DNA of 36,485 nucleotides from Bacteroidales bacterium (GTDB taxonomy: Bacteria; Bacteroidota; Bacteroidia; Bacteroidales; Muribaculaceae): positions 1 through 36,485 of the forward strand of contig JALEMF010000096.1 of NCBI GenBank assembly GCA_022768005.1, written 5' to 3'. The position numbers and the translations under genes were made by a program. This document shows, piece after piece, positions 1 to 7,982 of this stretch (position 1 is its first letter; each line of letters starts with the position of its first letter). The notes under the pieces were generated by a model. The model was not told where the DNA came from. It ran no database searches and worked only from the letters and a program-made list of their open reading frames with translations.

Positions 1-579
1 AGAATCAAAGTGTTGCATCAGGAAAATGCAGGAGTTTGCACCGCAAGAAACAATGCTATTCACGCCTCGGCAGGCAAATACATCTTCCCTATGGACGCTG
101 ACAATATTCTTATGCCGAACTATATTGCCAAAGCCGTAAAAATTCTTGACGAGAAAAGTGACGTAAAAGTAGTGACTATGACCGCCGAATTTTTCGGTGA
201 TAGAACCGGGATATGGAAACTGCCGGAATTTTCACTCGAAAGGCTTGCCAAGAAAAACATTATGGACACGTGCGCTATGTACCGCCGGGAAGACTACGAC
301 ATGACTGACGGATATTGTGCCAAAATTATAGCAAGAGAAGACTGGGAATTTTGGATTGCACTCCTCAAGAATGGTGGAAAAGTAGTAAAAATCCCGGAAG
401 TGTCGCTCCGTTACCGCGTCACCAAAGGCAGCAAACGCGAACGTGACAGAGAGCTCAAGCATCACGTCATTGATGTTCTCAACCGCCGACACCCGGATTT
501 TTTTAACAAATACCTCGGTGGTCCGCTCCGCTATTACCGCTCATGGTCCAAAATAATCAACTTCTTCACAAAGAAATGA
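1..579 (+). CDS. Glycosyltransferase family 2, C-terminal part (5' truncated by window edge)
   Basis: Frame is open from base 1 (RIKVLHQENAGVCTARNNAIHASAGKYIFPMDADN); QENAGV..ARN and DADN are typical GT-A family 2 motifs. Confidence 0.85.
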   Translation, partial: RIKVLHQENAGVCTARNNAIHASAGKYIFPMDADNILMPNYIAKAVKILDEKSDVKVVTMTAEFFGDRTGIWKLPEFSLERLAKKNIMDTCAMYRREDYDMTDGYCAKIIAREDWEFWIALLKNGGKVVKIPEVSLRYRVTKGSKRERDRELKHHVIDVLNRRHPDFFNKYLGGPLRYYRSWSKIINFFTKK

Positions 580-793
580 AGATACGCCAACATAGCCTCG
601 GCGAGGATATATCTGTGGGAAACACTGTACTGTGCCTAAAACACCAACCAAATTGTCAAAATATTCAATACGGTAATCGCACACGTATTCACCAATCGGA
701 AAACATTCCTGTTTCTCTCTGCACCCGCCTCACCTTTGCATATTTTGTATACAAGATATATCGCGCACGGAAAACAAAGAAACAAACTTAGCC

Positions 794-810
794 AATTCAA
801 TAATTGAATT
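794..810. repeat. Perfect 17-nt inverted repeat AATTCAAT-A-ATTGAATT
   Basis: Read directly from sequence, between convergent genes. Confidence 0.8.
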
Positions 811-829
811 TTAAGAATATATCCGAAAC

Positions 830-851
830 TGCATATTATGAATAATATGCA
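830..851. repeat. Perfect 22-nt inverted repeat TGCATATTAT-GA-ATAATATGCA
   Basis: Read directly from sequence, between convergent genes. Confidence 0.8.
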
Positions 852-887
852 AATTAATCGTTCCCATCATATAGAAATTATGTAATA

Positions 888-1232
888 TTACTTTTTATAA
901 GGTCTGAATATTCTATCTATGAATATTGATATAACACAAGCATTAAATATTGAATACAATATTATTCCGTATGGTTCAGGTATAGACGACATATAGTTCG
1001 AGCATACCGCCACCGCTATCATAAACAATGCAAACAACATTGATTCTATACTGCGAAGCTTTTCAAACGACGTTCTATCCTTTCGGGTTACGCCGGACAT
1101 CAAGCACGAAAAAAGCACGCTTAAACCGCAAATTGCAATACCTGCTGCTGAATATTGAACACCAAGGATTGTCCAAAGCACATACAATATTGCATATATG
1201 CAGATACTTGCTGAAAGTACAAATTTTCTCAT
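888..1232 (-). CDS. Hypothetical small membrane protein (114 aa)
   Basis: ORF with several hydrophobic segments and basic C-terminus; collinear with the upstream ORF. Confidence 0.6.
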   Translation of the reverse strand: MRKFVLSASICIYAILYVLWTILGVQYSAAGIAICGLSVLFSCLMSGVTRKDRTSFEKLRSIESMLFALFMIAVAVCSNYMSSIPEPYGIILYSIFNACVISIFIDRIFRPYKK

Positions 1233-1251
1233 CAGCTTATTTTAGAATTAA

Positions 1252-1563
1252 TTATTTATGTTTTTTCAATAAAAATGATACTATCATGGTCAAGCTGAAT
1301 GTCAAATAAAACCACCACCAATAGATAATTTTACCCGGATTCAGACAGTAGCAAACAGATACTCCGACTATACCGATATACACATCAGCTACCATTGTAG
1401 CCAAATCATCAAAAAGGAGTTCACTCAACTTGACAGAACCTTTTTTCAGAGATGTAACCACCAAGTAAATAAGGGTCAGTATTATTATTGCGAATATACC
1501 GACATTGATGTAAAATATGGTATCATTTAATTCAAATACCGGAAGTAATGTAAATATCAGCAT
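1252..1563 (-). CDS. Hypothetical small membrane protein (103 aa)
   Basis: ORF with about three hydrophobic segments; canonical Bacteroidales promoter upstream. Confidence 0.6.
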   Translation of the reverse strand: MLIFTLLPVFELNDTIFYINVGIFAIIILTLIYLVVTSLKKGSVKLSELLFDDLATMVADVYIGIVGVSVCYCLNPGKIIYWWWFYLTFSLTMIVSFLLKKHK

Positions 1564-1646
1564 TCACAAAAGTGACAGATTTTTTATCATAGATAACTAT
1601 ATTTATAAATTTAGAATTTAATGATTGGCTGTTAATATTTATTCCA

Positions 1647-1678
1647 CAAAGATAGAATAAAGAATATTTAAATGCAAA
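1647..1678 (-). promoter_or_regulatory. Bacteroidales promoter (TTTG-N20-TATCTTTG) for the 1563-888 gene pair
   Basis: Minus strand reads TTTG, 20 nt, TATCTTTG; matches the TTTG/TAnnTTTG consensus. Confidence 0.7.
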
Positions 1679-1736
1679 TAATTGCAAAAATCAGTAATTA
1701 TTGTTTCACGGCTCTTTCATTGCATAATAGAGCAAC

Positions 1737-2321
1737 TCAACTTCCGGAGACGTTGGGAATATCTACATCTGAAAAAAGAGCATATTCTTTCTTGCCTGCA
1801 AGATTATAATACTTTGAGGCAAGAGTCCTATACCTTATCGCTTCTTTGTTATTAAAAACGCTATAATAAACATCTGCAATCGCTTCATTTATTTTTGCTT
1901 TGATAAAATCATCATTGAACTTGTCTGATATCAATAAAGATTTTAACAGTAATCTTATAGATTCGACATAATCTTTTTTATTATACAATATAAGTCCTTT
2001 GTAAAAGCAAGACAGGCAAGCATATCTGTAATGACGGCTATCAACATAATAGTCACAGGCGACCGAAATTATAGAATCGTTCGTTTCAAAATAATAATTT
2101 TTATCCCGCGCTTGTGTTAACAAAAGCGCCAATCTTGCATTTTGTTCGGAATTGCTCAATGGGGTTTGCGCATATAGTGAATCTAATACCACAAGGGCTG
2201 AATCCGGTAAATCCTGAATCAGCGACTCTGCCCTAAGCAGATTTTGCTCTACCATTTTATCCTTGCAAGACGATAAAGTCACAAGAAATAAAAGCACTAT
2301 GACGTAATAAAGATTTTTCAT
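1737..2321 (-). CDS. Short TPR-type lipoprotein (194 aa), possibly C-terminally truncated
   Basis: Lipobox-like signal MKNLYYVIVLLFLVTLSSCKDK; AESLIQDLPDSALVVLDSL and later helical repeats resemble Bacteroidales TPR lipoproteins. Confidence 0.65.
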   Translation of the reverse strand: MKNLYYVIVLLFLVTLSSCKDKMVEQNLLRAESLIQDLPDSALVVLDSLYAQTPLSNSEQNARLALLLTQARDKNYYFETNDSIISVACDYYVDSRHYRYACLSCFYKGLILYNKKDYVESIRLLLKSLLISDKFNDDFIKAKINEAIADVYYSVFNNKEAIRYRTLASKYYNLAGKKEYALFSDVDIPNVSGS

Positions 2322-2350
2322 GAAAAGATAGTATCGGCTTATTCCTTATG

Positions 2351-2380
2351 CAAAGATAAGTAAAAATCAGAGATTATCAA
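2351..2380 (-). promoter_or_regulatory. Putative promoter (TTG-N19-TATCTTTG) for the TPR lipoprotein
   Basis: Minus-strand TATCTTTG at 2351-2358 with TTG at 2378-2380, overlapping the 3' end of the M20 gene. Confidence 0.6.
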
Positions 2381-3437
2381 GTACTCGGATATATACATAA
2401 ATAGCCTCGCGGATTTCACGCATATATATGAATTCATCTGCTGTATGACTTCGCGCAGAGTCACCGGGACCAAGTTTCAACGATTGCCACGGCATCAGTG
2501 CCTGATCACTGAGTGTTGACGAGCCGAAAGGCTCTTTGCCAAGCATCTTAAGACGACTCACCACGGGGTGATTTTCACTTATTCCTGACGGTTTCAACCG
2601 AGTGGAACGAGGTGTCAATATTGCGCCTAAAGGTTCTACTGCACGGCGAAGCAGTTCAAGGGTTTCTTCGTTTGAATACGCATCGGTAGTCCTGACATCT
2701 ACCACAAAGTTACACTTATCGGGTACTACATTGTGCTGCGTGCCGGCATTTATCTGAGTCACGCTGATTTTAACATCGCCGAGAGTTTTTGATACCTTAG
2801 GCAGTCGCATTTGGCTTAACAGTGTCACCACAGGCAATGCCTTATAAATGGCGTTTACGCCCTCATTTCGTGCCGCGTGGCCTGATATACCCTCCACTAC
2901 TCCATCAAGCACAAGAAGCCCTTTTTCCGCTATTGCAGGGCACATTCCGGTAGGCTCACCTACAATGACAAAATCAATAGCAGGCAGAGACGGTATCACC
3001 ATCTCGATTCCTCCTTTGCCTGACACCTCCTCCTCTGCCGAGGCTACGAAAATAAGGTTGTAATTTTGAGGTTTGCTTATAAGGTAACGATAAGCGCCGG
3101 CAAGAGATACGAGTGATGCTCCCGCATCATTACTGCCAAGCCCGTAAAGGCACTCTGTCTCTTCCTCTATGCAAGGCTCAAAAGGGTCTCTGCTCCACCC
3201 GCTCACCGGCTTGACGGTGTCAAGGTGAGAATTAAGCAAAATTGTCTTTTTTGACTCATCAAATTGCGGAGAAAAGACAAGGACATTATTTCCGAGTCGC
3301 CGGACTTCTCCGGGCATATTACGGCGTGCGTAGTCCTCAAAAACAGAAGCCACAGCAACTTCATCTCTACTTACTGACGGAGTAGAGATAAGTTGCTGCA
3401 GCAAATCTATTGAATCGTAAAAGATTTCTTCTATCAC
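2367..3437 (-). CDS. M20 family metallo-hydrolase (ArgE-like N-acyl-amino-acid deacylase)
   Basis: NSHLDTVKPVSGW, GLGSNDAGASL, ASAEEEVSGKGG, GEPT and SGHAARNEGVNA motifs of M20 deacylases. Confidence 0.85.
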   Translation of the reverse strand: MIEEIFYDSIDLLQQLISTPSVSRDEVAVASVFEDYARRNMPGEVRRLGNNVLVFSPQFDESKKTILLNSHLDTVKPVSGWSRDPFEPCIEEETECLYGLGSNDAGASLVSLAGAYRYLISKPQNYNLIFVASAEEEVSGKGGIEMVIPSLPAIDFVIVGEPTGMCPAIAEKGLLVLDGVVEGISGHAARNEGVNAIYKALPVVTLLSQMRLPKVSKTLGDVKISVTQINAGTQHNVVPDKCNFVVDVRTTDAYSNEETLELLRRAVEPLGAILTPRSTRLKPSGISENHPVVSRLKMLGKEPFGSSTLSDQALMPWQSLKLGPGDSARSHTADEFIYMREIREAIYVYIRVLDNL

Positions 3438-3443
3438 ACGGGA

Positions 3444-5825
3444 TTACTTAACAATTAGTTTCTGCGATGATTTTTCCACGCTTACTACATAGACGCCTTT
3501 TACTTCAGGTGCTGTGAAATGTGTGCCTTCACCTTCGTTTACTTTAACACCGGCGAGGCTATACACGGCAAAGCGAGAATACTTGCCGAGAGAAACGGTT
3601 TCACCCGGATTTACCGGATTAGGAGCAAGAATAAAATTTTCATTACCACCCTGAACAGTCTCCACTCCACCGGATTCTTTAACACTGTCATACACTTGAT
3701 TCAGCGACTTGACGGAAATCTTATGTGTAGAGGAAGCAGAGTTATTCAAGTAAAAATTTACTCCGGTAAAATTAATAGGGAAACTTTCGCGAAGTGAATT
3801 ATCTACAATCTCCTTTACTGGGAAAAGTAAATCTACAGTAGTATTCTCAGTAAATTCCGGAGTAAAAGTAGCATACTTCGTTCTTCCATCGTAACCTACA
3901 TAACTGAACACCACTTTAGTGATGGAAGCAGTTCCGGGATTTACGGACATACGTATTGAGTCCGGAATAGCGTATGTATTCACATTGGTTTTAACACCGG
4001 CGTAAGTACCACGCTTTGCGGAAATAGTGAAATCGAGGTCAAAGCCGTTATCTGTTTTAGTAACTGTCGCATCACTCTTTAATGAAGACTTGGCAAGCGT
4101 AAGGGCTGCGTCACCGAAAAGTGAAATATAGCGGGTTGTAGGCACTTCCACTTTGACCGACAATGTCAAATCGTACGCATCAAGAACGGCATGTATCACT
4201 GTTTCACCTTTTGACACTGCTGTGATATTACCGAGATTGTCAACAGCCGCAATATTTGAATCTTCACTTGACCATGTCATTACGGAATTATCCACAGGAG
4301 AATCAACGCCACCAATAGTGGAAACGAGTTCTGACGTATAAGCATTATACGGGTCAACTACTACACTTGAGAGGCGGAAACGTGGAGAAGCATCTACTAT
4401 TTTTACAGGAATAGACGTAGTGCAATCACCGTATGTTGCTCTTAGAGCCTTATAGCCCGTACCATTACATAAGAGTGACTTGCCGTCATCTGTCACAGTA
4501 CCGAAATCATCATCGCATGACAATGTATAGCCCTTGAAATCCGTATCAATCAGCACACCGTACTTATTGTAAGCATAAACGGTAGGAGTGTAATAACTGT
4601 AGCGCGGTAATGAAATTGCCTTGGTGACAAATTCAATAGTCTCAGGTGTCTTATCCACAGGACAATTCGCCACTGCAAAAACACCGTTAGCTACAGCTCT
4701 TTCTTTGCCATCTGATGGCTTGTTTCTTGTTCCCAAAGCCTCTATATACAAGCTTGAAGAACCGCCGCCGTCAAGATTCATTGCGTAAGAGCAGCCTGTG
4801 TTGAGCATAATAGCAGCAAGGTCCGGAGAACTGACACCTGCGGAAACTCCGCGACCGTCAACAACGAGCATCACAAGTTTTGTTCTGTCCGCATTGTAAC
4901 CGATAGCGGTACGCGGGTGCAACGGGTCAAGAAGAGAAGGACTTGCCTCAGTACCCAAGATTTCACCTTCATGGAGAATCTCCGGAAGTCCGCCCACTTG
5001 ACCTACGATGTCATTAATATCCTTACCGTCGGAAGTGATATTCAATGTCAAGGTCAATTCGTCACCTTCTTTTAGCCCGCTTACGAAATCCACATTGCTG
5101 CTTGAGCCTGCGAGTACACATTCTCCGGCAGGAATAGCAGAACCGCCTGTAGTAACCGGAGCGGAAGTTACCACGAACTTTGTAGTACCGCATTTAACAA
5201 CACCTTCAACAGGCTTTATTGTCACTTCCGCTACACCTTCCGCTGTAACGGTCTTTGATGCATAGCGGCTCGTGAAAAGTGCCAAATCATTAGTACCGAG
5301 AGCCTTGTTAATACCTGACACTTTCTTTGATACGGTGCCGTTCGAAATTTTGGCAGAGAATTTAGTCTTAAAGATATCCACCCAGTCTTTTCCGGAGCTG
5401 AAATGAACTCTGCCATTATTCACAAGACGGAAAATTTCTCCCTCCACAATACAGTTGCTGAGAGGTTCTCCCACACGTCCTGACGTCTGGAAGAAATCCG
5501 CATTAACGCCTGCGAAGTAATGGGCATTATCCGTTGACTTGCGCACTGCCATACTTGAAATATTCTCACAGCCGGCGGAATTATCAGTACCGCTCACTGC
5601 ATGAATATTCACAAACTCATTATTGAGGTCTATTGTCGTATAAAACACGTGAAGCACTGCAGGACCGGTAAGGTAAACAGAAGTCTGAGTAGTACCCGGA
5701 CCTACCGTTGCGTGGAATACGGTATCCACATCAAAAGTTCTTTCACGTAATGTCCATTGTCCTGATGCAAAAGTCGTAAAAACCGTGCATACAGCAAATA
5801 GTGTGGAGAGAATTTTTTTCATCAT
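3444..5825 (-). CDS. Secreted phosphodiester glycosidase (NAGPA-like) protein with Ig-like (BIG2-type) region and T9SS type A C-terminal sorting domain
   Basis: Signal peptide; HPRTAIGYNADRTKLVMLVVDGR...NLDGGGSSSLYI core; MTWSSEDSNIAAVDNLGNITAVSKGETVIHA Ig-like region; C-term FILAPNPVNPGETVSL...FAVYSLAGVKV...GVYVVSVEKSSQKLIVK. Confidence 0.85.
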   Translation of the reverse strand: MMKKILSTLFAVCTVFTTFASGQWTLRERTFDVDTVFHATVGPGTTQTSVYLTGPAVLHVFYTTIDLNNEFVNIHAVSGTDNSAGCENISSMAVRKSTDNAHYFAGVNADFFQTSGRVGEPLSNCIVEGEIFRLVNNGRVHFSSGKDWVDIFKTKFSAKISNGTVSKKVSGINKALGTNDLALFTSRYASKTVTAEGVAEVTIKPVEGVVKCGTTKFVVTSAPVTTGGSAIPAGECVLAGSSSNVDFVSGLKEGDELTLTLNITSDGKDINDIVGQVGGLPEILHEGEILGTEASPSLLDPLHPRTAIGYNADRTKLVMLVVDGRGVSAGVSSPDLAAIMLNTGCSYAMNLDGGGSSSLYIEALGTRNKPSDGKERAVANGVFAVANCPVDKTPETIEFVTKAISLPRYSYYTPTVYAYNKYGVLIDTDFKGYTLSCDDDFGTVTDDGKSLLCNGTGYKALRATYGDCTTSIPVKIVDASPRFRLSSVVVDPYNAYTSELVSTIGGVDSPVDNSVMTWSSEDSNIAAVDNLGNITAVSKGETVIHAVLDAYDLTLSVKVEVPTTRYISLFGDAALTLAKSSLKSDATVTKTDNGFDLDFTISAKRGTYAGVKTNVNTYAIPDSIRMSVNPGTASITKVVFSYVGYDGRTKYATFTPEFTENTTVDLLFPVKEIVDNSLRESFPINFTGVNFYLNNSASSTHKISVKSLNQVYDSVKESGGVETVQGGNENFILAPNPVNPGETVSLGKYSRFAVYSLAGVKVNEGEGTHFTAPEVKGVYVVSVEKSSQKLIVK

Positions 5826-5861
5826 TATAAAATATTTTATTAGTATTTAAGTCAGAGAATA

Positions 5862-7961
5862 TTATTTTTTCTTGCCCTTACCTTGTTGCTGACGGAGAGC
5901 AGCTTGCTGCTGGCGTTGAGCCTCTTCAAGACGAGCAATCCAGCCGCTTTTCTTCTTGGGTTTCTTGGCATTTTCCATCATCTGAGCACGTACTTTCTTT
6001 TCATCAACACAGCGACGGAACACCCATGTCAAAACGATAGTGATAAGGAGCGACAGGAAGTAATAGTAGCTCAAGCCTGCAGCATAGTCATTGAAGAAGA
6101 ACAAGAACATCACAGGCATCAAGTACATCATCCACTTCATCATAGGCATAGAATCGTTGCCCGGCTGATTTTGCATATTGATGCGTGTATAAATCACGTT
6201 AGTCACTGTCATAAGAAGACAGAAGAGTGACACATGACTGCCGTACCATGGAATTGAGAACGGAAGTGTGAAAATCACATCAGGCGCTGCAAGGTTTGAA
6301 GCCCAGAGAAATGACTGTCCGCGAAGTTCAATACATGACGGGAAGAACCAGAACATTGCGATAAGGACAGGCATCTGTAATATCATCGGCAGACAGCCGG
6401 AGAACGGACTCGCACCTACACGAGAATAAAGCTCCATCGTCTTCTGAGAACGTTTCATCGCATTTTCCTGACCCGGATATTTCTCATTTATTTCCTTTAT
6501 TTCCGGAGCAAGAACACGCATTTTAGCCTGTGACATCATACTCTTGTATGTGAACGGGAATATGATTAACTTGATGAACAAGGTAAGCAACAGAATTATT
6601 ATACCATAGTTTGAGATAAATCCGCCCAGGAAGTGGAACACAGGGATAATTATCAATGTGCTTATCCAGCGGATAATAGGCCAGCCTAACGGGACAAGTG
6701 AAGTGAGGTGTAAATCCTTGTCATTTTCACTCACAATCTGATCGTCAAGGTCAGAAAGAAGCGGATATAGGTTCGGACCGAAATACACGTCAATAGATAT
6801 CGGATTTTCGTCCTTTGAAGAGTAGTCAAGAACGGACTGCGCATCGTAAACCTTCAGTACGTCAGAATTCTTGATTACCTTTGATTTCAAGTTTGCGGAA
6901 GTAAAACTTGTCTTTGGGATAAACACTGCAGAGAAGAATTGGCTCTTGAATGCGAACCATTTGACCCTCTGTTCAAGCGACTTTTCATCATCACCCATTG
7001 ACTCAAGGTCCTTAGGAGATTCACCCACGTACTTGTAGTAGATAGCACTCTGGCGTTCCTCGAACGTGCGACCTTCCTCGGTTCTGATAAGATTTTGAGC
7101 TATATTGAACTCAATAGTAGCCATATTGGCAGGAAGATATGCGTCCATCTTGCTTTGAACCACTTCCATCTTAGTCACATAACTACCCTTAGGCAAAGTG
7201 TATCTTATACCCCAGTAACCACCATTGGCGAAATTTAATTTCATTGTCACCGTAGAGTCATTTTCCACAATAGGAGTGAAATAGAACTGGTGAGTGCCAA
7301 AGCGTTGCTGTGAAGCAGTGGTGAATGTGAAGTTATAGTTAGAATGTTCAGGACGGAAAACGTGGATATTGGCAGTATCGCCATTGATGTAACTGTAATA
7401 ATCCTTAAGCATAGCATCTGCGATACGTCCGCCTTTGGTAGATAACTTAAGTTCAAGAACATCATTTTGAAGAGTCACATATTCCTCTGTTCCGGACATG
7501 TGTCGAGCAAAATCCCTGAATTGAGCGGCATCTGTAATTACCTTACGAAGATTTTCAACCGCCGCCTTTGACTGAGCGAGAGAAAGACCGGTAAAATCAT
7601 TGTTCATCAACTTGTCAATGCTTATCACAGTATCTGCAGCCGCAACAGTACCGGTTACACTTTCACCGGATACTGAAAGATTTACTTCCTGAGTCTTGAA
7701 AGACACTGCATTAGTAGCAGTATCAGTAACTCCTACCATCTTTACGGCATTCGCCACTGATGATCGCTCCGATGCGGAAACAGAGTCAGGGCGGAGTGCT
7801 TTCTCAGCAGCCTCCTTAACTTGTCTTTCCTGCTCAGCGGCAAGTTGTTCCTGTTGTGCTTTAGCAGCTGCAATATCCTCTTCAGAAGGACTGTTAAGCC
7901 ACGTAAAGCCGAATATGACGGCTGCCATCAGCAGCAGCCCCAATAGAGTGTTTTTATCCAT
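5862..7961 (-). CDS. yidC: Membrane protein insertase YidC (Bacteroidetes type, large periplasmic domain)
   Basis: MDKNTLLGLLLMAAVIFGFTWL N-terminus; GIIILLLTLFIKLIIFPFTYKSMMSQAKMRVLAPEIKEINEKY core. Confidence 0.95.
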   Translation of the reverse strand: MDKNTLLGLLLMAAVIFGFTWLNSPSEEDIAAAKAQQEQLAAEQERQVKEAAEKALRPDSVSASERSSVANAVKMVGVTDTATNAVSFKTQEVNLSVSGESVTGTVAAADTVISIDKLMNNDFTGLSLAQSKAAVENLRKVITDAAQFRDFARHMSGTEEYVTLQNDVLELKLSTKGGRIADAMLKDYYSYINGDTANIHVFRPEHSNYNFTFTTASQQRFGTHQFYFTPIVENDSTVTMKLNFANGGYWGIRYTLPKGSYVTKMEVVQSKMDAYLPANMATIEFNIAQNLIRTEEGRTFEERQSAIYYKYVGESPKDLESMGDDEKSLEQRVKWFAFKSQFFSAVFIPKTSFTSANLKSKVIKNSDVLKVYDAQSVLDYSSKDENPISIDVYFGPNLYPLLSDLDDQIVSENDKDLHLTSLVPLGWPIIRWISTLIIIPVFHFLGGFISNYGIIILLLTLFIKLIIFPFTYKSMMSQAKMRVLAPEIKEINEKYPGQENAMKRSQKTMELYSRVGASPFSGCLPMILQMPVLIAMFWFFPSCIELRGQSFLWASNLAAPDVIFTLPFSIPWYGSHVSLFCLLMTVTNVIYTRINMQNQPGNDSMPMMKWMMYLMPVMFLFFFNDYAAGLSYYYFLSLLITIVLTWVFRRCVDEKKVRAQMMENAKKPKKKSGWIARLEEAQRQQQAALRQQQGKGKKK

Positions 7962-7982
7962 TTACTTTATTGTTATGTATTT

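Noticed and set aside
543-791. 82 aa ORF overlapping the glycosyltransferase end
   Set aside because: Starts inside the GT gene in another frame, low-complexity translation and crosses the palindromic repeat; likely non-coding.
1028-1309. 93 aa plus-strand ORF across the small membrane genes
   Set aside because: Antisense to better-supported minus-strand ORFs with a promoter; composition not protein-like.
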